Assembly: GCA_008690995.1 (NCBI GenBank)
Contig: VRMN01000014.1
Location: 248,001 to 312,000 of the forward strand
Source: Porphyridium purpureum
Taxonomy: Eukaryota; Rhodophyta; Bangiophyceae; Porphyridiales; Porphyridiaceae
DNA length: 64,000 nucleotides
Direction of reading: 5' to 3'
Under the pieces are notes generated by a model, which saw only the letters and a list, made by a program, of their open reading frames with translations, ran no database searches and was not told where the DNA came from. The position numbers and the translations under genes are program-made. Each line of letters starts with the position of its first letter. The stretch's first letter is position 1. Shown piece by piece: positions 11,154 to 20,400 of the stretch.

Positions 11154-13622
11154 TTACAGTAGACCCATGCTCATGTTCGCAGCGGGGGCGGACAACATCG
11201 CACCCCTCGCGGCTGTCCCATTCATGTGAGCGCCCGCGGCAATGGCTGCCTCGGTCAGCAGCGCCGTTCCAATCTGAGCCTGCTGCGACAGGGGCTGCGC
11301 CATCTCTTTCAGAAATTGTTTTGCACCCGTTACGCACATCTCCGTGTCGAGGTCGAGAAGCTTGTCTTCCATACAGCCCAAAATCCAAGGCGGTAGCTTG
11401 TTCTTTTTGTCTGCGCGCACGTAGCGCTTGTCGGCCAGCACCATAATGCCATAGTCTGCCTTGCTGCGAATGACGCGCCCCACACACTGACTGGCCTGCC
11501 GCATCGCGTCAAACGACAGGTAGTCGTTTTCGCGGATGTGGTTCACTTCGCGCATGTACTCGAGCCGAGCGCGCAGCGTGCGCGACTCGGTGTATTGGAA
11601 TGGCACACCGATCATCACCACGCAGCGCCCATAGTGCTGATCAAAATCAATGCCTTCAGCGACCTTGCCGCGTGCCACTGAGAAAAATACCGCGCCACGC
11701 CCTTGGTCGACGGCGCGCCGAAAGTTGTCCAGTGCCAGTGATGCCTCGATGGTGTCTGGCGTCTCGATAAATACGAGCTTGAGCTCAGCGATGCGCTGCA
11801 GCACGCCGGTTTCACTCCACGCCTGAATGACCATCTCCATATATATGTAAGACACGAAGAACACGACCATGCCATCCGGTACGACCGCTGCGAGCTCGAT
11901 CACCAGGCTGCCGTAATTGCGAATCACCGCCGCGTCGTTGCGAAGCTCGTATTTGGATGAAATGGGCTGCTGGTCGCTCCCGCGCGACACAATCATTGGC
12001 GCGATGCACTTGCGCGCAAGACTCATGGTAAAGCTGCGCGACACGACTGGCTGAAAGCCTAGGATGCGGCTGTACATATCCAGCGGCGACAATGTTCCGG
12101 ACGTCAGCACGACGGTCTGGAAGCGCTCGAATACGGGCTGCATCGCCAGCGTCGAATCAAGGCACGCAAGCTGCAGAATAGGGTCCGGAATGCTGGGCAG
12201 TCGCTCGTCGTACGGCTCAAAAATCACGCCGAACGAGCGCGTGTTGCCATAGGCTCCCAGCAGGGTTGCAAAGTCGGCCACGCAGTTTAGCGGTGAGTAT
12301 TCGGCCATGTCCGTGACCTCGAGCGTAAATAAGAGGCTTTTGAGACGCTCGCTGCAGCAGCGGAGCGTTTTAACGTCGGTCAGTAGCGAGCCCGCCACCT
12401 GGTGGGTGAAGAGGCGAGCCGATTCTTGGGTGACACTTTGCGCCTGCATTTTGCGCCGCAGATGGTCCACAATGCGGCGAAGATACATCACGAAATGTTC
12501 TGCCTTTCTCAGACTTCCCGGCACGCTTTCCTGTTCGGGCAGATCATGAGGCAGGACTGGGGATGCCAAGAGCGCGTCAGTTAGCTGGTTCTGAGCCACG
12601 CTAGCAGGCAGCAAGTTTTGGGCCGAGAAGGACGCCACTAATCGTTCGTACTCCTCCTGCAGGCGGCCGGCGTTGGTCTCGCGCGTCTCCCGAATCTTGT
12701 TTGTCAAGGTGCTCAAGTTGCCCAGACAACGATTCAGCGTGTCCTGCTTGATATTTACACTCAGCGCTTCGATGCAAACATTATCAATGTTGTGAGCCTC
12801 ATCAAAAACCACCACGGACTCTCTGGCGAGGTCCTTGCTAATTAGCCCGGCCACCTTTGGATCCAGGAGGTACTGATAATTGTAAACCACCACGTTGGCC
12901 ACGTTGATGGCATGCCTGGCGGTAAAATAGGGGCACCACTGGTGCTCGCGGCCAAAGGCCATGAGACGATCCATTGTGTACACACCAGACGGCATGATGG
13001 TTTCGCGCCCTTTGGCTTCAAAGTTCTCATAGTACTTGCACAGCGCCGGGTTCTCTGGTGCCTCGGACGCCTGCGTATCGATTTCCATCGCACTACCGCT
13101 GCCTGGGGCATGCGACGCAGCAGGCGCAGATTCTGACGCGTGCTGAGCGCGAACCCACGACGCGGTCATACTTCGACAAATGCTGTCTGCCTCCTCGCGC
13201 GATTCGGCGCTCACCACGCTTTCGTGCAAGCACAGATTCCGCCGCGTGGTCAGGCCAACCGCCAGCAATTTGCGATTCACACCATGGTCACTTACAAGCG
13301 CCGATGATCCCGCGGCGCTATTTTCGCGCTGCAACGCGTCGTTTCGGTACTGCAGCACGCGCTCCAACTCGTGCAGGACCTTGTCCATTTCGCCGACGGT
13401 GCGCGTACAGTAGATGAGCTTGGATACCTCTGGCCGAATCAGCTGGTACGAGCAGATAAAGGATAGCAGCGTGACGGTCTTTCCCGTTCCCGTGGGCATC
13501 TCAAGGACGCAGTGCCCGCGCGCATCCAGCGCGCGCTTCAGCTCACACATGTACGCATACTGCTCCGGGTACATGTACTCGTACGGAAAGTACACGGGCA
13601 CGCCGTCCACAAACACGCGCAT
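11154..13622 (-). CDS. XPD: TFIIH helicase XPD/Rad3 (ERCC2 homologue)
   Basis: 5'-3' superfamily 2 DNA helicase of TFIIH, acting in nucleotide excision repair and transcription initiation in the nucleus. The 822-aa protein starts at the second possible start (13622) because MRVFVDGVPVYFPYEYMYPE matches the family's N-terminus at residue 1. Walker A TGTGKT lies at about residues 44-49. The four Fe-S cluster cysteines are all present (about C131, C149, C195 and C230), and the DEAH box is at 274-277. Length is slightly above the usual 760 because of short Ser/Ala-rich inserts in the Fe-S region. It is divergent from the CHCH gene, with 239 bp between the two starts that probably hold both promoters. 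No breaks are seen. Confidence 0.97.
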   Translation of the reverse strand: MRVFVDGVPVYFPYEYMYPEQYAYMCELKRALDARGHCVLEMPTGTGKTVTLLSFICSYQLIRPEVSKLIYCTRTVGEMDKVLHELERVLQYRNDALQRENSAAGSSALVSDHGVNRKLLAVGLTTRRNLCLHESVVSAESREEADSICRSMTASWVRAQHASESAPAASHAPGSGSAMEIDTQASEAPENPALCKYYENFEAKGRETIMPSGVYTMDRLMAFGREHQWCPYFTARHAINVANVVVYNYQYLLDPKVAGLISKDLARESVVVFDEAHNIDNVCIEALSVNIKQDTLNRCLGNLSTLTNKIRETRETNAGRLQEEYERLVASFSAQNLLPASVAQNQLTDALLASPVLPHDLPEQESVPGSLRKAEHFVMYLRRIVDHLRRKMQAQSVTQESARLFTHQVAGSLLTDVKTLRCCSERLKSLLFTLEVTDMAEYSPLNCVADFATLLGAYGNTRSFGVIFEPYDERLPSIPDPILQLACLDSTLAMQPVFERFQTVVLTSGTLSPLDMYSRILGFQPVVSRSFTMSLARKCIAPMIVSRGSDQQPISSKYELRNDAAVIRNYGSLVIELAAVVPDGMVVFFVSYIYMEMVIQAWSETGVLQRIAELKLVFIETPDTIEASLALDNFRRAVDQGRGAVFFSVARGKVAEGIDFDQHYGRCVVMIGVPFQYTESRTLRARLEYMREVNHIRENDYLSFDAMRQASQCVGRVIRSKADYGIMVLADKRYVRADKKNKLPPWILGCMEDKLLDLDTEMCVTGAKQFLKEMAQPLSQQAQIGTALLTEAAIAAGAHMNGTAARGAMLSAPAANMSMGLL

Positions 13623-13861
13623 GCTGCTCGCGCCGCTGTGACTGCGTGACGGCCTTGCTTTCGCCACGCGCTCGTCACGCACATCGCTCCTTGTGTCTGT
13701 CCGTCACAAACCCTCGTCCTTTTACTAATCAAACGGGCTGCTTTAACACAAAGTGTGACACATGGACACGAGCGAATGTTTGGCTTGGTTGTGCGAGCAG
13801 GCGCGTGAAGGGCGCGAGGAAGACGAGGCGGCAGAGACACGCGGTGCGTTGGCGTTGAACG

Positions 13862-14332
13862 ATGGATTCGGCGGATGGATACGATGCGACGACGTTCAGT
13901 CTGCGCGTGTCGAATGGACTGATCGGGTCGATGGCCGCTCGCGCGATGGGCCGCGCGCCTCGAGCGGGAGACGCGCGGCCGCGCAACGCGCGCGAGCGCG
14001 AGCTTGTACAGCAAGTGGAGGCAGAGTATGCTGCGCAGATCCGAGCTCTGCGCTCGGCGCTGAGAGATTCGAAGAGGATATCGCAGGTATCGAAGACTGG
14101 GCCTTCTGCGGTTGCGGCCGCGCGGTCTGACGAGGAGCTGGTGGGCGTGGCGCGCGAGTATGTGCAGTCGTTGCACGCCGACGCGTACCCATTCACGCCC
14201 AAACCGCTGCGTTGCGAGCCGCAGCGCAAGGCGTTCATGGCGTGCATGTCCTCCAACTCGCAGGACATCATGGCCTGCGCAGAGAGCGTGCACGCGCTGT
14301 CTGCGTGCTCACGCGCCACACCGGCCTTGTGA
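13862..14332 (+). CDS. Twin CX9C (CHCH) protein, MIC19/MIC25-like
   Basis: A 156-aa protein ending in a twin CX9C helix-turn-helix (cysteines at about 118, 128, 139 and 149), the fold oxidised by the Mia40 relay in the mitochondrial intermembrane space. The N-terminal TFSLRVSNGLIGSM resembles the conserved start of CHCHD3/CHCHD6 (MIC19/MIC25), and a charged helix (about residues 45-75) precedes the CHCH domain as in those MICOS subunits. The inferred role is cristae-junction organisation. The ATG at 13862 is chosen because the conserved N-terminal stretch follows at once; an overlapping frame from 13762 is out of phase. Other CHCH proteins of unknown role remain possible. Confidence 0.78.
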   Translation: MDSADGYDATTFSLRVSNGLIGSMAARAMGRAPRAGDARPRNARERELVQQVEAEYAAQIRALRSALRDSKRISQVSKTGPSAVAAARSDEELVGVAREYVQSLHADAYPFTPKPLRCEPQRKAFMACMSSNSQDIMACAESVHALSACSRATPAL

Positions 14333-15473
14333 CGCCCCGCTACATTTCCGCATCGACTGAAAACACGCCAACTTTTATTTCTCTCTGTGTGTCTTTCTCT
14401 GTGTGGGTGTGTGTGTGTGTGTCTGTCTGTGTGGTTATCATACTCGGAGAGTAACCCAAGCCACGGCTCACATACGAACGCAGAACAGCGCAAGCCGACA
14501 CCGCATCAAAACTCCCCACCACGCCAGGACCCGCGTTCATTTCACATTTTCTGCGACATCCACCCTGTCGACTTCCATACAGTCGACGCGCCGCGCGACA
14601 TTGCAGACCGCGCCGTGCCGCGCCGTGCCGAACCGCGCCGCGCACACCACACAGGCCGCATTCCGACGCAGACCGCTGTCGTCACCGCAGCCGCCACCCG
14701 CCTCCACTCGACCCGCGCCCGCCCCACACAAACTGTACCCACCTCCACAACTGTACCTCGGCCTCCATACCACGCTAGGGTTCCTACGTCGCTTAGGGTT
14801 CGGGTTCCGCCCAATCGGCTCACGGCGAATCGGTTAACTCGTTTAGCCTGTAACCGTTAACCGTTAACCGATGAGTTGCGGTGCGGTGTGAAGCGGCGCG
14901 CGGCTATTGGGGCTGCTGCCATGGTCGACTCGCGCCCGACTGCGCGGGAGAAACGCGTGGTCCAGGCCACGCACGAAGCGGGCCGCACGCCGTGGCCCAC
15001 ATAGGCAGAGTGGCGCGAGTCCGGGGCTCCAACAATGACGCGGCCACTGCCGCTTGTGGCGCCAGTCAACATATTCCCGGCACGGTCGGGGGAGTACCAA
15101 CCCGCCGCCTCCCGAGCCGTAACGCCGCTCCAAAAAAATAACCCGAACCCTAGAATTCACGAGGTACAGCGCAAAGTACAGCGAGGGTCCAGTGAAAAGT
15201 ACAGCTGCACCGCTAGGGTTAGACCGCGCGTCACAAACCCTAATCGCGCGTGTCCAGTAAAAGTGGGCCGTTTACACAGAAACGTGCAAACCCTAGGAAC
15301 CCTGGAAACCCTAGCGGGGGGAAGGAAGTGCGGACGCGGACGCAGCGGGGACGCGGTGGCGCGGACGCGGAGGCGGCGCGTGTGCGTGTGCGTGGCTGGC
15401 GGCGTGCGAGAGTGTGTGTGGGTGTGTGTGTGTGTGTTTGGGGTGGGGGGCGCGGCGGCGGTGGGTCGGGAGG
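14333..15473. other. Intergenic region upstream of RtcB with simple repeats and AAACCCTA motifs
   Basis: About 1.1 kb without a gene. It holds a (GT)n-rich tract at about 14395-14433, a second GT/G-rich tract at about 15409-15460, CTGTAC at about 14733 and 14751, GTACAG near 15164, 15176 and 15199, an AACCGTTAACC repeat at 14851-14870, and seven ACCCTA/TAGGGT motifs between 14775 and 15314. It contains the CHCH 3' end and the RtcB promoter. Confidence 0.6.
15146..15314 (+). promoter_or_regulatory. Cluster of telo-box-like AAACCCTA motifs upstream of RtcB
   Basis: AACCCTAG at 15146-15153, CTAGGGTT at 15213-15220, AAACCCTAA at 15235-15243, AAACCCTAG at about 15288-15296 and again at 15306-15314. 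In plants the telo-box AAACCCTAA is a promoter element of translation-related genes. The same string is also an interstitial telomere-type repeat, but the copies here are dispersed and in both orientations, which favours a regulatory reading. Confidence 0.4.
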
Positions 15474-17246
15474 ATGGGCGTCGTACAGTCGGTGTTGTGG
15501 GGGGGCACGCGGGGCGGCGAGGCAGACGCGGTGGTGGGTGCGAAGCGCGCGCGGGACGGTGTGACCAAGTTGGCAATTGTGGCGCCGCGCGAAGAGGGGC
15601 GTGTTGGGAAGAAGGCCAGGAAGGAGATGAACAGAGAGGCGCAGATGGCATTGCAGAGGGAGCGCGAGGAGCAGAAGCGCGCGGACAGGAGGGCGCTGCA
15701 GCAGGCGCCAAAGGACCTCAGGAGCCCGGAAGAGCTCCGCGCGTACGTGCGCGTCGTCAACGACAACATGATTGAAATTGCACAGGGGCTCGTGCCAAAC
15801 ATGATTGCGCCCGCGCGCTGTTTTGTGAACGCGCCGCTGTACCGGACGCTCATGGAGGAGCTGGTGGGCTCGACGGGCGAGAAGGGACAGACCTCGGCCA
15901 TGCTGCCGTCGCTGAAGCAGGTGGCAAACGTCGCGTCGCTGCCGGGCGTCGTGGGCAGCGTCGCCATGCCAGATATCCACTGCGGCTATGGGTTTGCCAT
16001 TGGAAACGTCGCCGCAGTCGACATGGACGCGCCAGGCGCCGTGGTGTCGCCAGGCGGCGTCGGGTTTGACATTAATTGCGGCATGCGGCTCATCCGCACA
16101 AACCTCACCAAGGAGGATATTCTTCAGCCGGGAGTGCAAGCCAAGCTGGCAGACACCTTGTTCAAAGAAGTTCCGACCGGCGTGGGCTGTTCGAGCTCGT
16201 TTCATTGCACCAAGGAACGGCTGGACGACATTCTGACGCACGGCATGGCCGCTCTGCAGGACACCGAGTACGTGTGGCCTGAGGACGCTGCGCACGTGGA
16301 AGAAGGCGGCTGCATCAGCGGCGCGGACGCACGCAAGGTAAGCGACCGTGCGAAGAAGCGCGGCATTCCGCAAATTGGCACCCTCGGCAGCGGCAACCAC
16401 TTTAGCGAGGTGCAAGTCGTGGAGGAAATCTTCAACCCCGAAGCCGCGGCCGCCATGGGCATCTCCCAGGTCGGGCAGGTGTGCATTATGATCCACAGTG
16501 GCTCGCGCGGGCTGGGTCACCAAGTGTGCACTGACTATTTACAGCAGATTGATAAGTTTTTAAGCGAGCACCCGCTCGAGCTGAACGACCGGCAGCTGGC
16601 GTGCGTGCCGATTCACTCCTCCATTGGACAAAGCTACCTGAGCGCGATGGCTGCCGCAGCCAACTTTGCGTTCTGCAATCGCTCCATGATGACTGCGCAG
16701 GTGCGCTCGGCCTTCTCCAAGGTGTTTGGGAAGCCCGCGCGCGACATGGACATGCATGTTGTTTACGACGTGTGCCACAACATTGCCAAAATTGAGGAGC
16801 ATTTACGGCCGGGCTCAAAGACTGAAACGTTTAGCGCGCTGGTGCACCGAAAGGGCGCGACGCGCGCGTTCGGCCCGGGTCATCCGTCGCTTCCGGACGA
16901 CTACAAGGCGTGTGGCCAGCCAGTCATTGTGGGAGGCAGTATGGGCACGTTCTCGTACGTGCTCACAGGTACACAGGTCGCAATGGAAACGACATTTGGC
17001 AGCACTTGCCACGGCGCCGGCCGACAGCTGAGCCGCGTGCAAGCGCTCAGGAAACTGGAAGGCAAGGACGTCCTCGAAGCGATGAAGCGCAAGGGCATTG
17101 AATTGCGCGTGCGCAACGCCAAGCTGGTAGCCGAGGAGGCATGTGAGGCGTACAAGGACGTATCGGATGTCACAGATGTATGCCAGGACGCCGGTATTTC
17201 GCTCAAGTGCGTCAAACTGCGCTCGCTGGTTGTAGTAAAGGGTTGA
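15474..17246 (+). CDS. RTCB: RNA-splicing ligase RtcB (HSPC117 homologue)
   Basis: GTP- and Mn-dependent 3'-5' RNA ligase that joins tRNA halves after intron removal and, in animals, spliced XBP1 mRNA. The full domain is present: MPDIHCGYGFAIGNVAAVD, the metal-binding GFDINCGM segment near 16058, GSGNHF, SGSRGLGHQ, and the HGAGRQLSR segment near 17010 that carries the guanylylated histidine in this family. The start at 15474 (590 aa) gives an extra 80-aa basic and Glu-rich N-terminus over the usual 505 aa; a later ATG at about 15630 (MNREAQMA) is an alternative. The 3' end lies 174 bp from the convergent nucleoporin gene. No breaks. Confidence 0.96.
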   Translation: MGVVQSVLWGGTRGGEADAVVGAKRARDGVTKLAIVAPREEGRVGKKARKEMNREAQMALQREREEQKRADRRALQQAPKDLRSPEELRAYVRVVNDNMIEIAQGLVPNMIAPARCFVNAPLYRTLMEELVGSTGEKGQTSAMLPSLKQVANVASLPGVVGSVAMPDIHCGYGFAIGNVAAVDMDAPGAVVSPGGVGFDINCGMRLIRTNLTKEDILQPGVQAKLADTLFKEVPTGVGCSSSFHCTKERLDDILTHGMAALQDTEYVWPEDAAHVEEGGCISGADARKVSDRAKKRGIPQIGTLGSGNHFSEVQVVEEIFNPEAAAAMGISQVGQVCIMIHSGSRGLGHQVCTDYLQQIDKFLSEHPLELNDRQLACVPIHSSIGQSYLSAMAAAANFAFCNRSMMTAQVRSAFSKVFGKPARDMDMHVVYDVCHNIAKIEEHLRPGSKTETFSALVHRKGATRAFGPGHPSLPDDYKACGQPVIVGGSMGTFSYVLTGTQVAMETTFGSTCHGAGRQLSRVQALRKLEGKDVLEAMKRKGIELRVRNAKLVAEEACEAYKDVSDVTDVCQDAGISLKCVKLRSLVVVKG

Positions 17247-17420
17247 ACACACAGACCACAGCAGCTTGCTTGTAGTAAAGTTTTTCGTTATTTTCTTTGT
17301 GGTTTTCGTTTTTTTTCCTTTTCTTTTCCACGTTATCTTCTTTGCTTTCTTGTGCTCGTCGCACCTCCTTCTGGGTCTCCAACTACCTCCAGCGAGCCAT
17401 TCCGCGGGTTCAAATTCGAG

Positions 17421-20400
17421 CTACTCTACCCGCAAGCGCTTTCCACTGATCGTCGACTGATCGGGCTCCACGACGCGCTTCCTCTCGCTGTCGGGATCGC
17501 CGTCGCCACTATCGCTCTGATCGCGCTGCTCCAAGGCCTTTAATAGAATTCGACCCGCGGCCTTCCACGCGTCGGCTCGAACAAAACAGCAGTAAGGTCG
17601 ATGTTCGAGCAGAACATCGAACGCTTGCTCCTTTTCAAGAGTCTCCAGGTCAAGCTGCTGTCTGCAGAACTCACACTCAAGCACCACGCCATGCGCAAAA
17701 CGAGCATGGGCGCTGGTCTGAGCGCGAGCACCAAAATGCGGCATCGTCGTCCCGCCCCTTCTCTCCGTGCGGTTCCACTCTAGGTCTGAACAGTTGATCA
17801 GTGACGAGGCCGAGACGGGTACCCACCCGCAGATCGCCACCACAAGACTGAGCATCGAGGGCGCTCCGGCACTTTGGCTTTGTGCCTTGCACCGCTCGAA
17901 CATATTCCCCAACGCGTCAATCGCTCGCTCGGCCACCACTACATTCATCGCCATGTCTTCCACGAGTCGGATGCGACTTGTCAAGGTAGCGGCGTACTCG
18001 CTTTCACTTTCATACGGCAGACTGCCAAACGCTGCTGGGCATAAATTCCCGATCCATCCGGACAGCACAGCGTGCCCCGCACCGCAAATCAATTCGAGCA
18101 CGCGTGCAGTCTCTTCCTCAGCACCAGGGCTCATGTCGTGCACACGCTCAGCTCTGAACACAATTTCTGCTCCATCCTCGCTCTTTAGCCTGTTGTAGCC
18201 GCTGTTATACCAGCCGCGCCTCGCGCACTCGACTGCGTCAATCGCCGGCGATTTGCACGCCCACCACGATGGTTTGAACGAGTGCAGGCGGCGCATGAAA
18301 TCTGCACGTTCCCACGGGCGACATTTCTTTTCCAGGGGAACGGAAGCTAAAAGATCCTCCGATTCAAGTGCGTTCTGGTGAAAACCACGAAGTGTCTTCG
18401 TGAGGCTGCGCACCGCTTCCAAAGCACTTTGCAAGTCAGAACCAGCTGCCGCTAGTTCACCTTTCGAGCGATTCAAGGACTCGCGAAGGTCAGTCATTTC
18501 AGCGTCAAGTTCCAGTTGTTCGGCGGTCCACTGCGCGGAGGGCTCGTTCTGTTCATTGGCACACGGCGGCGATGAAGCTCGGCACTCCACATCACGCGCG
18601 ATGCTATCACTTGGACGCATGGCTCCCGTTTCGACCCGCACATCACGATCGGGGTCTGATGTGGTCACTACTGGCGGAAGGGAGGGTTCTAGAAAGTGCG
18701 CCCCTTGATCGCTTTCACACTTTTCATCGTTGCCCTTTCCATGGTCGAGGGTAGGCTTCGTGACTGCCACGGCCTCGACAGTGGCTTCAGCGCCGGCTCC
18801 TTCCTCTGATTTTTCAACTTCCATACCGTCGTAAAGAGCAGAAAATTGCCGCGGCGCCGTATCAGGCGCCATGTCGACGGGAGGACCATGATCACTAGGG
18901 TCAATTACCTTGGCATTCGCTTGACTTTCAGGTCCCGGCGTTTCGCGGTCTACATCCTGTACAATGTTGAGATCGATGGGTGACCCAGGATGGACTGTAA
19001 CAGATTCTGTATCCATCGCACTGGCTGCTGCCGGCTCCGTCGCTTGATCTTCTTGACTTTCAAACACGACTGTGCTACCTTGATCATGATCACCCTCTTT
19101 TGATAGTGCGAGAGCAGTGTCAATAAGTACTTCGGATGGCTTTTCTGCCGGTGCTGCAGAAATGTCTGATGTGAATCCCGGGACGTCTGATGGTCCTGCA
19201 TCAGCACGCGTCTCAGCCTCCCCAGCAGAAACGGACGGCACGGCTGCTTCTTTAGGCAACAAACTTGTCGCAGCTGGTAATGTCTGGAGATTTTCATCCA
19301 CATTCTTCTCCTGATGCTCTGCGCTTTTGGCCTCTCGGGTGTCAGAGCCTGAAACTTTCTTTTGCTTTAGCTTTAGCAGTCGCGCTTTCAGTTTCTGCGC
19401 TTGCGCTTCTTTCGAGAGCGATGACGAAGATCCTTTTGCCAACTGACCGCCAGCGCTGCCACTTGCGCGTACGTCTTGCGTTGCTGTACTCGCTTCCAGC
19501 GGAGCGACCTGCACTTTGGGTGACGAAGCTTGAAGCGCAGGTCCAGATGCAGGCGCACTGGCCGGCGCCCGCCCGATGCAATGCTGAAACTTGGCCAATA
19601 CCGTGTCGGCGTCTTCCACAGAAAGCAACTGCATGACAAAGCCGGCTTGGTCCGGCCCAAGCGGGTCCACCACAACTGATTTGAGCTTCAACTTGCGCAC
19701 CTGCATCAACGAAGTGATCGGCACCTGTTTGACAGTGTCCCGTGTCTCTTCGTTGACGAAATGAATCTCGCGCGTGTCCGCGTTTTCCCCGGACTGAAGC
19801 AACTGGAACTCGAGCCATCCACAATCCTCTCGCGGCGTCGTCGTGCTGCCAACATTATCCACCAACCGTGCACGGTACATCATGACAACATGGCTGCCAC
19901 CAGTCACGGGCAAGGCGCTTTCCTGGTACTTATGTGCTCCTGTACCGCTAGCCTTCACGTCTTCTTTCGCGGCGATATCAGTTTCCGTTTTGTGCTCTAA
20001 GCTCCCATTTTTGTGTTTGACCTTGTCATTTTCCGACGTTCCACCCCATTCCGGCGCGACCTGCAGCGGAACGCCGCCGAATGCCTGAGCACCAGGCACT
20101 ACCGATTGGCTTCCAAAAACAAACACTGGTGCCGGCGGAGCCGCCGACGTGTTTGGTGCGTCCTCGTCAGTGCTCATGTCACTATCGTCGTCATTATCGC
20201 CCTCGCCTTGGTTTTGCGAATCACCAGCGTTGGTCCCAGAAGCCCCAGCAAACGAAAAGTCCACGCCTCCTGCGGCCACTGCGGGTGCAAATACAAACGG
20301 AGAGGCCTCGACGGCAGGATCTCGCTTTTCCATGCTTTCCTCAGCTTGCGCAATCTCCGGCGCACCAACCGATCCATTGTCGCCCGAATCTGCCATAGCG

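Noticed and set aside
14775-15314. Internal telomere or chromosome end
   Set aside because: TTAGGG-type strings are dispersed, single and in both orientations, not an array.
15240-16523. 427-aa minus-strand frame over RtcB
   Set aside because: Antisense of RtcB and of GT-rich repeats; no protein character.
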